NCBI RefSeq assembly: GCF_900607225.1
Contig: NZ_LR027842.1
Span: forward strand, 2,074,980 to 2,138,979
Direction: 5' to 3'
DNA: 64,000 nucleotides
DNA from: [Pseudopropionibacterium] massiliense
GTDB taxonomy: Bacteria; Actinomycetota; Actinomycetes; Propionibacteriales; Propionibacteriaceae
In this document: positions 36,791 to 45,208 of the stretch, piece by piece
Layout of the letters: each line of letters opens with the position of its first letter
Numbering within the stretch: position 1 is the first letter of the stretch
Translations under genes and position numbers: made by a program
The notes under the pieces: model-generated
Told to the model about the DNA's origin: nothing
Databases searched by the model: none
Seen by the model: the letters and a program-made list of their open reading frames with translations, nothing else

Positions 36791-37612
36791 TCAGATGTCG
36801 GTCAGGAAATCGAGGATGGCTCTGTTCCACTGATCCGCGTGGGAGACGTTGATCCCGTGGGGTCCACCCTCGATCACGACCAGCTGCGTCTGCGGCGCGT
36901 ACTCGGGCATGCGGGCACTGGACCTGGCCAGCGGGACGTTCTGGTCCCCGTCGCCGTGGATCACCAGCAGCGGGACGTCGATGCGGCGACAGTCCTCGCG
37001 CAGGTCCTCGGTCCAGGAGAGAATGGTTGCAACCGCGGCGTGCGGGGCCGACTGCCGGGCGATCTCAACCGCCTGCTGCCGGACCTCCTCGGGAACGGTG
37101 AGCCCCTGGTCGTTGCTGTAGAACCAGCCGCAGAACTGGTCGACGAAACCGGCGTGGTCGGCGGCGCAGGCATCCGCCAGCTCCTGGAATCCTTCGCGGG
37201 GCATGGCGCCGTCGGGATTGTCCTTCGTGATACACAGGGCCGGGCAGATGGACCCGGACAGGATCGCCGCACCGACACGCTCCGATCCGCGCGTCGCCAG
37301 GTAGCGGGCCACCTCACCACCACCCATGGAGAACCCGAGCAGGACCACGTCGTGCAGGTCGAGGCCGGTCAGCAGGGCGTCCAGATCGGCTGCCAAGGTG
37401 TCGTAGTCGTAGCCGTCGCGGGGTTTCCCGGACTGCCCGAACCCGCGCCGGTCGTAGGTGATCACCCGGTATCCGGCGGCGGCGAGCACCTTGGCGTTGT
37501 CGGCGAACGCGGCCCCGGACAGCGGCCAGCCGTGGATCATCACGATGGGTCGCCCGGATCCGATGTCGGTGTAGTTCAGGTTCACCTGGTCCGGGGTGGT
37601 CAGCTTCGGCAT
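36791..37612 (-). CDS. Alpha/beta hydrolase (non-heme chloroperoxidase-like)
   Basis: Protein of 273 residues with the alpha/beta-hydrolase fold. It has the oxyanion HGWPLSG region, nucleophile serine in GFSMGGGE, acid in HGDGDQNVP and histidine in GGPHGINV. The set matches the haloperoxidase/arylesterase subgroup, whose natural substrates are usually unknown. GGAGGG precedes the ATG. It converges on the small membrane protein gene with ten bases between stops. Confidence 0.88.
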   Translation of the reverse strand: MPKLTTPDQVNLNYTDIGSGRPIVMIHGWPLSGAAFADNAKVLAAAGYRVITYDRRGFGQSGKPRDGYDYDTLAADLDALLTGLDLHDVVLLGFSMGGGEVARYLATRGSERVGAAILSGSICPALCITKDNPDGAMPREGFQELADACAADHAGFVDQFCGWFYSNDQGLTVPEEVRQQAVEIARQSAPHAAVATILSWTEDLREDCRRIDVPLLVIHGDGDQNVPLARSSARMPEYAPQTQLVVIEGGPHGINVSHADQWNRAILDFLTDI

Positions 37613-37667
37613 CTTCGCCCTCCAATCATCGGCTTCCCTCGAGACTACTCGACGGGTCCCCGGAACG

Positions 37668-37699
37668 GCGCCGGCCCCGGTTGGAACCGGGGCCGGCGC
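37668..37699 (-). terminator. Hairpin terminator after the DUF1269-like gene
   Basis: A perfect 15-base inverted repeat (GCGCCGGCCCCGGTT and complement) separated by two bases lies 15 bases after the stop of the minus-strand gene at 37715. No T-run follows, as is common in high-GC actinobacteria. Confidence 0.75.
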
Positions 37700-37714
37700 G
37701 GGTTCACCACGACA

Positions 37715-38335
37715 TCACTTCTTCTCATCCCGGAACTTCGCCCTCAGCGCACTGAAACGTTCCTGCACCTTGTCGAGGCGTTCCTGCACCTTCTCCTGGC
37801 GCTCCTGGCGTTTCTGATCCCGCAGGGCTTTCCGTGCGGCCTCGGCCGCCGCCTCCGCGGCCTGCTGCTGGGCCTCGATTTCACTGATCACCTCGGCGAC
37901 GGGCCGCCTCACCAAGGTGCCATCCACGCTGGTCGCGAACGCGTCGAGTGCAGCGGTGCCGTCCTCCGTCACCTGCGCCAGGATCGCGTTGCCGCCCGGG
38001 GGAACGGTTCTGGCGAAGTCGGAGACGATGTCGTCGCCGAATTCAAGGCGGCTGGCGTCGACGAATGAACCCGCCAGCGCCCCGGCTCCCAGGCCGAGAA
38101 GCATGCCCAACGGCCCGCCGAGCACACCGACGAGCATCCCGACCAGCGATCCGCCGGTGGTGGCGGCGCCTGCCTCACGATCCACCCCGTCAGCGACCCG
38201 GACCTGACCGTTCTCGTCACGTTCGACGACGACGGCCGCCCCCAGCTGGAATCCGGGAGCACTCCTGAGCTTGCTGAACGCCTCGTAGGTCCCACTGTGG
38301 GTGGGAACGGTCAAAACAACGATGCTTTCGGACAT
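37715..38335 (-). CDS. DUF1269-like membrane protein with C-terminal coiled coil
   Basis: Protein of 206 residues. The N-terminal half (ESIVVLTVPTHSGTYEAFSKL) and a glycine-rich hydrophobic hairpin at about 62-88 (GGSLVGMLVGVLGGPLGMLL) fit the DUF1269 family. The last ~65 residues are strongly charged and heptad-like (EKVQERLDKVQERFSALR), predicting a coiled coil. AGGAGG precedes the ATG. Function is unknown; the glycine-rich segment is shared with proteins of stress and envelope function. Confidence 0.78.
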   Translation of the reverse strand: MSESIVVLTVPTHSGTYEAFSKLRSAPGFQLGAAVVVERDENGQVRVADGVDREAGAATTGGSLVGMLVGVLGGPLGMLLGLGAGALAGSFVDASRLEFGDDIVSDFARTVPPGGNAILAQVTEDGTAALDAFATSVDGTLVRRPVAEVISEIEAQQQAAEAAAEAARKALRDQKRQERQEKVQERLDKVQERFSALRAKFRDEKK

Positions 38336-38449
38336 GCGTCCTCCTGTTCACTACCCGCGATCGAATCGAAACAACCGGATCTCGGCCACGCACGGGTGTT
38401 TCCACGCTACCCGGGGAAAGGCCCCTCTCCCCCCCGGACGCGCCGACCC

Positions 38450-38830
38450 TCAGAGGTTGTAGCCGATGGCCCGCAGTTGTTCGCGGCCGTCCTCGGTGAT
38501 CATTTCCAGGGTCCACGGCGGCAACCACACCCAGTTGATGGTCACCGAGTTCGCGAGGCCGTCGAGCGCGTATTTCGTGTCGTACTCGATGCGGTCGGTC
38601 AGCGGGCAGGTTGGTGAGGTGAGGGTCATGTCGAGGGTGACGTTGGCCTCCTCGTCCACGGTGACCCCGTAGAGCAGGCCGAGGTCGACGACGTTGACCA
38701 TCAGCTCGGGATCGACGACGTCCTTCATCGCCTCCTCGATCTCCTCCTCGGTGGGGATCGGTGTGGCCGAGTCGTCGCCGGGCAGTTCGTCCTTGACCAG
38801 ATCCGAGGGGCGCGGGTCGGGGGTGTACAT
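38450..38830 (-). CDS. sufT: Iron-sulfur assembly factor, MIP18/DUF59 family (SufT)
   Basis: Protein of 126 residues with the DUF59/PaaD-like fold, an accessory factor for Fe-S cluster maturation. The core VDPELMVNVVDLGLLYGV and the conserved cysteine in TSPTCPLTD are present. The start, MYTPDPRPS, follows AAGGAG and overlaps the sufU stop (TGATG). As last gene of the suf operon it should work after the SufBCD scaffold, aiding transfer to targets. Confidence 0.92.
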   Translation of the reverse strand: MYTPDPRPSDLVKDELPGDDSATPIPTEEEIEEAMKDVVDPELMVNVVDLGLLYGVTVDEEANVTLDMTLTSPTCPLTDRIEYDTKYALDGLANSVTINWVWLPPWTLEMITEDGREQLRAIGYNL

Positions 38831-39273
38831 CAGTTCTCCTTCGCTGAGGCCTGGGTCACGGCGTCCCGGAGGGCCGACCAGGCGAGCAGGGCGCACTTGA
38901 CGCGCGCGGGGAATTTCGAGACGCCGGCGAAAGCGATGGCGTCCTCGAAGCGGTCCTCGTCGGGGGTGATCTCCCCCTTGGAGTGCATCATCTCCAGGAA
39001 GTCGTCGTAGAGCCCGGAGAAGTGGTCGATGTCCCGGCCGATCACCAGGTCGCCCAGGACGGATGTGGATGCCTGCGAGATGGAGCATCCCTCGCCGTCG
39101 TAGGACATGTCGGCGATCGTGTCGCCGTCCAGGTGGACGCGCAGGGTCAGCTCGTCACCGCAGGACGGGTTGACGTGATGCACCTCGGCCTCGTACGGTT
39201 CCCGCAGTCCGCTGTGATGCTTCTCGCGGTAATGGTCGAGGATGATCGTCTGATAGAGCTCGTCGAGGTTCAT
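38830..39273 (-). CDS. sufU: SufU-type sulfur-transfer / Fe-S assembly protein
   Basis: Protein of 147 residues from MNLDELYQTIILDHYREK. The three conserved cysteines (NPSCGDE, GEGCSIS and VKCALL) and nearby aspartate bind zinc and accept persulfide sulfur from SufS in Gram-positive bacteria. Its ATG overlaps the sufS stop by four bases. A much longer frame upstream is out of family and overlaps sufS, so it was rejected. Confidence 0.95.
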   Translation of the reverse strand: MNLDELYQTIILDHYREKHHSGLREPYEAEVHHVNPSCGDELTLRVHLDGDTIADMSYDGEGCSISQASTSVLGDLVIGRDIDHFSGLYDDFLEMMHSKGEITPDEDRFEDAIAFAGVSKFPARVKCALLAWSALRDAVTQASAKEN

Positions 39274-40505
39274 CGTGCTCCGAAGTAGTCGCGGGTGAAC
39301 ACCAGCGCATCCGCCAGTGCGTCGATCTCCTCCCGGGTCGTGTACAGGTGGGCCGATGCCCGGGTGGAACTCTGGTGGCCGAGCCTCCTGTGCAGCGGCC
39401 TGGCGCAGTGGTGCCCGCCCCGGATTGCGATGCCACGGGAGTCGAGCACCTGCATGACGTCGTGCGGGTGGATACCCTTCAGGTTGAACGAGCACGCCGA
39501 TCCGCGTTCGACGGCCTCCGCCGGGCCCAGCAGCAACAGCCCGTCGATGCTGGTCAGCTTGGCGAGCATGTACTCGGTCAGCTCGTGTTCGTGAGCGGCG
39601 ATGGCGTCCATCCCGATCCCCTGCAGGTACCTGATGGCGGCGGCGAGCCCGGCCGCCTGGGCGATCGGCGGGGTGCCGGCCTCGAAGCGATGCGGCGGTT
39701 CCGCGTAGGTGGAGTGGGTCATCTCGACCACCTCGATCATCTCCCCCCCGCCGAGGAAGGGCGGCAAGGATTCCAGGAGCTCTCCCCTGCCCCACAGCAC
39801 ACCGATGCCGGTAGGGCCGCACATCTTGTGTCCGGTGAAGGCCACCAGGTCGGCTCCAAGCTCGGTGACGTCGATGCTCTGGTGGGGTGCCGACTGGGAT
39901 GCGTCGACCACCATCACCGCGCCGACCGCATGAGCCTTGGCGGCGATCTCGGCCACCGGGTTGCGGGTACCCAGCACGTTGCTCACGTGGGCGACGGACA
40001 CCACCCTGGTGCGTTCGTTGATCAGCCCGTCACGTTCGGCGGCCTCGAGATCGAGCCGCCCCTCGTCGGTGACGTCGAACCAGCGGAGCACCGCCCCGGT
40101 TCGTTCACACACCAGCTGCCAAGGAACGATGTTCGAGTGGTGCTCCATCACGGAGATCACCACCTCGTCGCCGGGGATCAGTCGGGCCGACAGGGTGTTG
40201 GCCGCCAGGTTGAGCGCCTCGGATGCGTTCTTGGTGAAGACCACCTCCTCGGGGGCGGCGGCGCCGATGAAGGAAGCGACCAGGTGCCGGGCCCCCTCGT
40301 ATGCCTCGGTGGCCTCGGCACCGAGCACGTGCATCGCGCGCGCCACGTTGGCGTTGTGCCGCAGGTAGTGCTCGGCGATCGCGTCAACGACCACCCGGGG
40401 TTTCTGGGAGGTGTTGGCCGAGTCCAGGTAGACCAAGGGGTGCTCCCCCACCCTGCGCCCCAGGATGGGGAAATCCCTTCGAATCGTTTCGACGTCAAAG
40501 GTCAC
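39270..40505 (-). CDS. sufS: Cysteine desulfurase (SufS type)
   Basis: PLP enzyme of 411 residues that mobilises sulfur from cysteine for cluster assembly. The PLP lysine is in AFTGHKMCGPTG; the persulfide cysteine is in IRGGHHCARPL. N-terminal YLDSANTSQKP and TKNASEALNLA are typical. The first codon is GTG with GAGGA upstream. It works with SufU encoded next; both are coupled by overlap. Length and motifs are standard for actinobacteria. Confidence 0.96.
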   Translation of the reverse strand: MTFDVETIRRDFPILGRRVGEHPLVYLDSANTSQKPRVVVDAIAEHYLRHNANVARAMHVLGAEATEAYEGARHLVASFIGAAAPEEVVFTKNASEALNLAANTLSARLIPGDEVVISVMEHHSNIVPWQLVCERTGAVLRWFDVTDEGRLDLEAAERDGLINERTRVVSVAHVSNVLGTRNPVAEIAAKAHAVGAVMVVDASQSAPHQSIDVTELGADLVAFTGHKMCGPTGIGVLWGRGELLESLPPFLGGGEMIEVVEMTHSTYAEPPHRFEAGTPPIAQAAGLAAAIRYLQGIGMDAIAAHEHELTEYMLAKLTSIDGLLLLGPAEAVERGSACSFNLKGIHPHDVMQVLDSRGIAIRGGHHCARPLHRRLGHQSSTRASAHLYTTREEIDALADALVFTRDYFGAR

Positions 40506-40553
40506 TTCGGTCCTCTTCCTTCTCGACTGGCGTTCTCCCTGGTCCGGGCGCGC

Positions 40554-41321
40554 TCAGGCCTTGGCGGCCGCCGCCTTGACGTAGGCCTCGTAGCCCTCGG
40601 CCTCGAGTTTGTCGGCCAGCTCCCGACCCCCTTGGTCGACGACGCGACCGTCGACGAAGACGTGGACGAAGGTGGGATCGATGTAGCGCAGGATGCGGGT
40701 GTAGTGGGTGATGAGCATCACGGCCCTGTCCCCTTGGGCGGAGTAGCGGTTGACTCCTTCGGAGACGATGCGCAGAGCGTCGATGTCGAGACCGGAGTCG
40801 GTCTCGTCGAGAATGGCCGCTCTGGGGTTGAGCAGCTCCAGCTGGGCGATTTCGTGACGTTTCTTCTCTCCACCCGAGAAACCCTCGTTGACGGAACGCG
40901 CGGAGAAGGAGCTGTCCAGGTGCATACGGTTTAGGACGTTCTCGACGTCCTTGACCCATGTGCGGATCTTGGGGGCCTTGCCGTCGAGAGCGGTCTTGGC
41001 CGTGCGAAGAAAATTCGCGACGGAGACTCCCGGCACCTCGACCGGGTACTGCATCGCCAGGAACAGTCCCTGCCTGGCACGTTCGTCGACGGTGAGGTCG
41101 GTCAGCTCGACGCCGTCGAGGGTCACGGAACCGGACGTGATCTCGTACTTGGGATGCCCCGCGATGGCGTAGGCGAGAGTGGACTTCCCGGAGCCGTTGG
41201 GACCCATGATCGCGTGCACTTCACCGGAGTTCACGGTGAGGTCCACGCCCTTGAGGATCTGTTTGGCCCCCTCCTCGGTCAGGACGTCGACGTGGAGGTC
41301 GGAGATGACGAGATTGGACAT
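40554..41321 (-). CDS. sufC: Fe-S assembly ATPase SufC
   Basis: ABC-type ATPase of 255 residues that drives SufB-SufD scaffold changes. Walker A is GPNGSGKST; the signature region is FSGGEKKRHE; Walker B is AILDETDSGLD, the SufC hallmark. AGGAG lies within the 3' end of the Rieske gene, 11 bases before the ATG. It starts five bases after the Rieske gene and precedes sufS by 48 bases. Confidence 0.97.
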   Translation of the reverse strand: MSNLVISDLHVDVLTEEGAKQILKGVDLTVNSGEVHAIMGPNGSGKSTLAYAIAGHPKYEITSGSVTLDGVELTDLTVDERARQGLFLAMQYPVEVPGVSVANFLRTAKTALDGKAPKIRTWVKDVENVLNRMHLDSSFSARSVNEGFSGGEKKRHEIAQLELLNPRAAILDETDSGLDIDALRIVSEGVNRYSAQGDRAVMLITHYTRILRYIDPTFVHVFVDGRVVDQGGRELADKLEAEGYEAYVKAAAAKA

Positions 41322-41326
41322 GGTTT

Positions 41327-41656
41327 TCAGGACTCCTGGAATTCGGTGATGGGGTGGTCGAGATCGACCAGCACCTGCTGGTCATCGATCTGGACCGGGT
41401 AGACGTTGACGGGTTCCGTGGCTGGCAGGCAGAGGGCACGGCCGCTTCGCAGGTCAAAACGGGAGCCGTGAAGGTAGCACTCTATCGAACCGTCCTCGAC
41501 GTCCCCGTCGCTCAGGGGAACGTGCCCGTGGCTGCAGAGATTGTGGATGGCGAAGTACTCGCCCTGGTGAAGCACGATGGCGATCTCGTGTTCGTCGACG
41601 GCGAGCGGGATCTCGGGGATCAGCTCGTCGAGGGTGGCGACGGCGACGAAGCTCAC
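41327..41656 (-). CDS. Rieske-type [2Fe-2S] protein of the suf operon
   Basis: Small non-heme iron protein of 109 residues. It has the Rieske motifs C-x-H (NLCSHGHVPL) and C-x-x-H (CYLHGSRFD), similar to ferredoxin subunits of dioxygenases and NirD. Genes like this are commonly placed between sufD and sufC in actinobacteria. Its ATG overlaps the sufD stop (ATGA). A role as electron donor in cluster assembly is inferred from location. Confidence 0.92.
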   Translation of the reverse strand: MSFVAVATLDELIPEIPLAVDEHEIAIVLHQGEYFAIHNLCSHGHVPLSDGDVEDGSIECYLHGSRFDLRSGRALCLPATEPVNVYPVQIDDQQVLVDLDHPITEFQES

Positions 41657-42861
41657 TGAGCGGCCCTCATGGCCTCGGCCGCCATGTCGAGTTCCTTCTC
41701 CACCTGGACCAGCAGCCTCTCCTCGATCTCGGGAACGCCGATGCGCCGGATGATGTCGTTGAAGAAACCGTGCACGACGAGGCGTCTGGCCTCGGCCTCC
41801 GGGATGCCGCGGGAGCGCAGGTAGAAGAGCTGGAGGTCATCGAACCGGCCGGTGGTGGAGCTGTGACCGGCTCCTTCGATCTCGCCTGTCTCGATTTCCA
41901 GGTTGGGAACGGAATCGGCCCGGCAGCCGTCGGTGAGGACGAGGTTCTTGTTGGACTCGTAGGTTTCGATGCCCTCGGCGACCTTCCGGATCAGCACGTC
42001 ACCTATCCACACCGAGTTAGCGCCTTCGCCCTGCAGCGCACCGCGATAGTCCACGTTGGATCTGGTCTTCGGGGCGTTGTGGTCGACGAAGAGACGGTGC
42101 TGGATGTGTTGCCCGGCATCGACGAAGTAGAGACCGTACTGCTCGAGTTCACCGCCGGGGCCTGCGAAGCGGGCGTTCTCCTGGAGCCGGATCACGGCGC
42201 CACCGAGCGATGCCTGGACGGTGCGGACCCGGGCGTCACGTCCGACCTCGAGGCTGATCTGGCCGCCGTGGATGGCATCGGCATCCCAGTCGTTGACGTA
42301 CACGAGGTTCACCTCGGCTCCATCACCGACCCGAATGTCGTACTTCGCGGCGTAGGATCCGCTGCCCTTGTAGTGGAACACGATGGTGGCGCGGGAGTTG
42401 GCTCCGACCTCCAGCACGAAAACCTCTGCCGCCTCCACGCCGTTCCCGGTCCCGACGTGGACGTTGGCCTGGTCGAGTTCGGTGTCTGCTGGGACACGCA
42501 TGAGCGCCAGCTCCGCGCTGCGAGCCACCGCCAGGGCCGCGACACGGTCCACCGGAGGTTCGACAGCGAGGTCCCGCAGCGCGCTTACGGGCATGACGGT
42601 GAACTCCACGCCAGCAGGAGTTTCCCCCTCCCAGTCGAGTCCGGGAAGCACGTCGCCCTCGGTCAACAGCCCGGCAAGACGTTTCAGCGGGGTGAAGCGC
42701 CAGATCTCCTCCATACCTGTCGGCTTCGGATGATCGGCGACGTTCCATGACGGGGTGGGATGAAGATGAGATGCGACGGTCTCGACGGCTCCGATCCCAT
42801 TCGCTGCAGCAGTGGTGCTCAACTTTTTTTCCTCTTGTCCGTTTCGTTCCGGGGCCGACAT
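41653..42861 (-). CDS. sufD: Fe-S assembly scaffold protein SufD
   Basis: Protein of 402 residues of the SufB/SufD beta-helix family, forming the SufBC2D complex. C-terminal block GEIEGAGHSSTTGRFDDLQLFYLRSRGIPEAEA includes the conserved histidine region; the last helices bind SufC. It begins where sufB stops (ATGA overlap). The N-terminus is serine/alanine-rich and poorly conserved, as usual. Confidence 0.95.
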   Translation of the reverse strand: MSAPERNGQEEKKLSTTAAANGIGAVETVASHLHPTPSWNVADHPKPTGMEEIWRFTPLKRLAGLLTEGDVLPGLDWEGETPAGVEFTVMPVSALRDLAVEPPVDRVAALAVARSAELALMRVPADTELDQANVHVGTGNGVEAAEVFVLEVGANSRATIVFHYKGSGSYAAKYDIRVGDGAEVNLVYVNDWDADAIHGGQISLEVGRDARVRTVQASLGGAVIRLQENARFAGPGGELEQYGLYFVDAGQHIQHRLFVDHNAPKTRSNVDYRGALQGEGANSVWIGDVLIRKVAEGIETYESNKNLVLTDGCRADSVPNLEIETGEIEGAGHSSTTGRFDDLQLFYLRSRGIPEAEARRLVVHGFFNDIIRRIGVPEIEERLLVQVEKELDMAAEAMRAAQ

Positions 42862-44300
42862 CAGCCGACCGCACCTTCCATCTGCAGCTCGATGAGCCGG
42901 TTGAGTTCCAAGGCGTATTCCATGGGGAGTTCCTTGGCGATGGGCTCGACGAAACCGCGCACGATCATGGCCATTGCTTCGTCCTCCTCCATGCCCCGGG
43001 ACATGAGGTAGAACAGCTGGTCATCGGAGACTTTGGAGACGGTCGCCTCGTGGGCCATGGAGACGTCGTCCTCGCGAACGTCCACGTAGGGATAGGTGTC
43101 GGAACGGGAGATGGTGTCCACCAGAAGGGCGTCGCATTTCACCGAGGACGCGGAGTGGTGAGCTCCCGCATCGACTTTGACCAGGCCGCGGTAGGAGGCG
43201 CGACCACCGCCGCGGGCAACCGACTTCGAGATGATCGACGAGGATGTGTGGGGAGCGCAGTGCACCATCTTGGAGCCCGCGTCCTGGTGCTGCCCCTCGC
43301 CGGCGAAGGCGATTGACAGGGTCTCGCCGCGGGCGTGTTCCCCCATGAGGTAGACGGCTGGGTATTTCATTGTCGCCTTGGAACCGATGTTGCCGTCGAT
43401 CCACTCCATGGTGGCGCCCTCCTCGCAGACGGCGCGCTTGGTGACGAGGTTGTAGACGTTGTTGGACCAGTTCTGGATCGTCGTGTAGCGGCAGCGGGCG
43501 CCCTTCTTGATGAAGATTTCCACCACCGCCGAGTGCAGCGAGTCGGAGGAGTAGATGGGTGCGGTGCAGCCCTCGACGTAGTGCACGTAGGCGTCCTCGT
43601 CGACGATGATCAGGGTCCGCTCGAACTGGCCCATGTTCTCGGTGTTGATCCGGAAATAGGCCTGCAGCGGGATGGAGACGTGAACTCCCTTGGGCACGTA
43701 CACGAAGGAACCGCCGGACCAGACGGCGGTGTTCAGTGCCGCGAATTTGTTGTCGCCCGCCGGGATGATGCTGGCGAAGTGTTCCTTGAAGATCTCGGGA
43801 TGTTCCTTGAGGGCGGTGTCCGTGTCGAGGAAGATAACGCCCTGCCGTTCCAGTTCCTGATTGATGTTGTGGTAGACCACCTCGGACTCGTACTGGGCCG
43901 CGACACCGGCCACGAGACGGGCCTTCTCCGCTTCGGGGATGCCGAGTTTGTCGTAGGTGTTCTTGATGTCCTCGGGCAGGTCGTCCCAGGTCTGCGCCTG
44001 ACGCTCTGTGGACCGGACGAAGTACTTGATGTTGTCGAAGTCGATCTCGTCGAGTTCCGCGCCCCAGGTTGGCATGGGTTTCTTGCCGAACAGCCTGAGG
44101 GCCTTCAGGCGCAGGTCCCGCATCCACTCGGGTTCGCCCTTCAGCTCGGAGATGTGTCTGACCACGGCCTCGTTGAGGCCTCGCTGGGCGGCGGAACCGG
44201 CGGCATCGGAGTCGTGCCAGCCGTACTGGTAGCCGCTGAGGGCTTCCAGGTGCTCGTCCTGCGTGGCTCCCACTCCGGGGGCCTGTGGCGTGGTCGTCAT
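42861..44300 (-). CDS. sufB: Fe-S assembly scaffold protein SufB
   Basis: Central scaffold of the SUF machine, 479 residues from [11 protein letters not shown]. Conserved regions include [37 protein letters not shown] and [11 protein letters not shown], the last carrying the essential cysteine region, and [25 protein letters not shown] precedes the ATG; an upstream extension of 46 codons overlaps sufR and is rejected. It follows sufR by four bases. Confidence 0.97.
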   Translation of the reverse strand: MTTTPQAPGVGATQDEHLEALSGYQYGWHDSDAAGSAAQRGLNEAVVRHISELKGEPEWMRDLRLKALRLFGKKPMPTWGAELDEIDFDNIKYFVRSTERQAQTWDDLPEDIKNTYDKLGIPEAEKARLVAGVAAQYESEVVYHNINQELERQGVIFLDTDTALKEHPEIFKEHFASIIPAGDNKFAALNTAVWSGGSFVYVPKGVHVSIPLQAYFRINTENMGQFERTLIIVDEDAYVHYVEGCTAPIYSSDSLHSAVVEIFIKKGARCRYTTIQNWSNNVYNLVTKRAVCEEGATMEWIDGNIGSKATMKYPAVYLMGEHARGETLSIAFAGEGQHQDAGSKMVHCAPHTSSSIISKSVARGGGRASYRGLVKVDAGAHHSASSVKCDALLVDTISRSDTYPYVDVREDDVSMAHEATVSKVSDDQLFYLMSRGMEEDEAMAMIVRGFVEPIAKELPMEYALELNRLIELQMEGAVG

Positions 44301-44304
44301 GTGG

Positions 44305-44973
44305 TTACTTCCTGATCTTGCTTGGTATGACTGGGTTGGGAACGTGGGTGGTGCACACCCCGTCCCCGTGTGCAATGGTTGCGAGCCGCTGGACGTGGCT
44401 GCCCAGCAGCCGCGAGAACAGCTGGGTCTCGACCTCACAGAGCTGGGGGAACTCGGCGGCGACGTGCGCCACCGGGCAGTGGTGCTGGCACAGCTGGTCG
44501 CCCGAACGGACCGGCTTGACCGAGGGGGCGTAGGTGGCTCCCAGCGCCTCGGTGAGCAGCTCGATGGGGGTGCGTTCGGGATGGGCCTCGCGCAATTCGT
44601 TGAAGCGGCTCTCGATCTCGTCCACGCGTTCCGAGGCCAGGTCGACCATGGCCTGCGGACCGGCCGCCTCGATCAACCTCCGGATGGCGACTATGGCCAG
44701 CTCGTCGTAGGCCTGGTGGAACTCGGAACGTCCCGCGTCCGTGAGGAAGAACACCTTCGACGGACGGCCCCGGCCGCGCGCCCCGTAGACCCGCTGCTCA
44801 CGCGAACCCAGGGTTCCCTCCTCCAGGAGGGCCGACAGGTGGCGGCGGATGGCGGCGGGGGTCAGGTTCAAGCGTTCGGCGAGTTCTCGTGCCGTGGATG
44901 GCCCGTGCTCCAGGATGGAGCGAACCACCCGTTCTCGGGTGGAGTTGTCGGTTTCCTGCGTGGCTGCGCTCAT
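44305..44973 (-). CDS. sufR: SufR-like Fe-S-sensing transcriptional regulator
   Basis: Helix-turn-helix regulator of 222 residues heading the suf operon. The N-terminal winged helix (about 12-90) includes [21 protein letters not shown]. The C-terminal part has a cysteine cluster, CQHHCPVAH and LCEVE, like the [4Fe-4S] site of SufR, and a further cysteine near the end (DGVCTTH). GGGAGGAGGG before the ATG is a strong ribosome-binding site. It probably represses the operon when clusters are plentiful. Confidence 0.92.
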   Translation of the reverse strand: MSAATQETDNSTRERVVRSILEHGPSTARELAERLNLTPAAIRRHLSALLEEGTLGSREQRVYGARGRGRPSKVFFLTDAGRSEFHQAYDELAIVAIRRLIEAAGPQAMVDLASERVDEIESRFNELREAHPERTPIELLTEALGATYAPSVKPVRSGDQLCQHHCPVAHVAAEFPQLCEVETQLFSRLLGSHVQRLATIAHGDGVCTTHVPNPVIPSKIRK

Positions 44974-45032
44974 GACACCCTCCTCCCAGCGAATTTGCAC
45001 ACGCCAGTCTTTCGGAATCTCCCAAGCGTATC

Positions 45033-45051
45033 AAGCTAGGGCAGCCTAACC
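45033..45051 (-). promoter_or_regulatory. Possible IdeR/DtxR-like box upstream of sufR
   Basis: The 19-base sequence with halves AAGCTAGGG and AGCCTAACC resembles the iron-box consensus (TTAGGTTAGGCTAACCTAA) at about 12 positions, chiefly the right half. It is 60-78 bases upstream of sufR. Iron control of the suf operon would make sense, but the match is partial. Confidence 0.35.
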
Positions 45052-45208
45052 ATCACGGCCCACGGCCACCCCCGGCGCGGTCGGAGGGGTTCCGCCCTTC
45101 TCCCAGGTCAAACCGGTCCCCGGGATTCCAAGCCTTTTCCGCAACAATACTCATCGCCCGCCGCGGCGCAACCCGAAGGCCCGCGCGGGAATCCCGGTTC
45201 ACGTGGCC

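Noticed and set aside
39348..40934. A 528-codon plus-strand frame
   Set aside because: Antisense to sufS and sufC.
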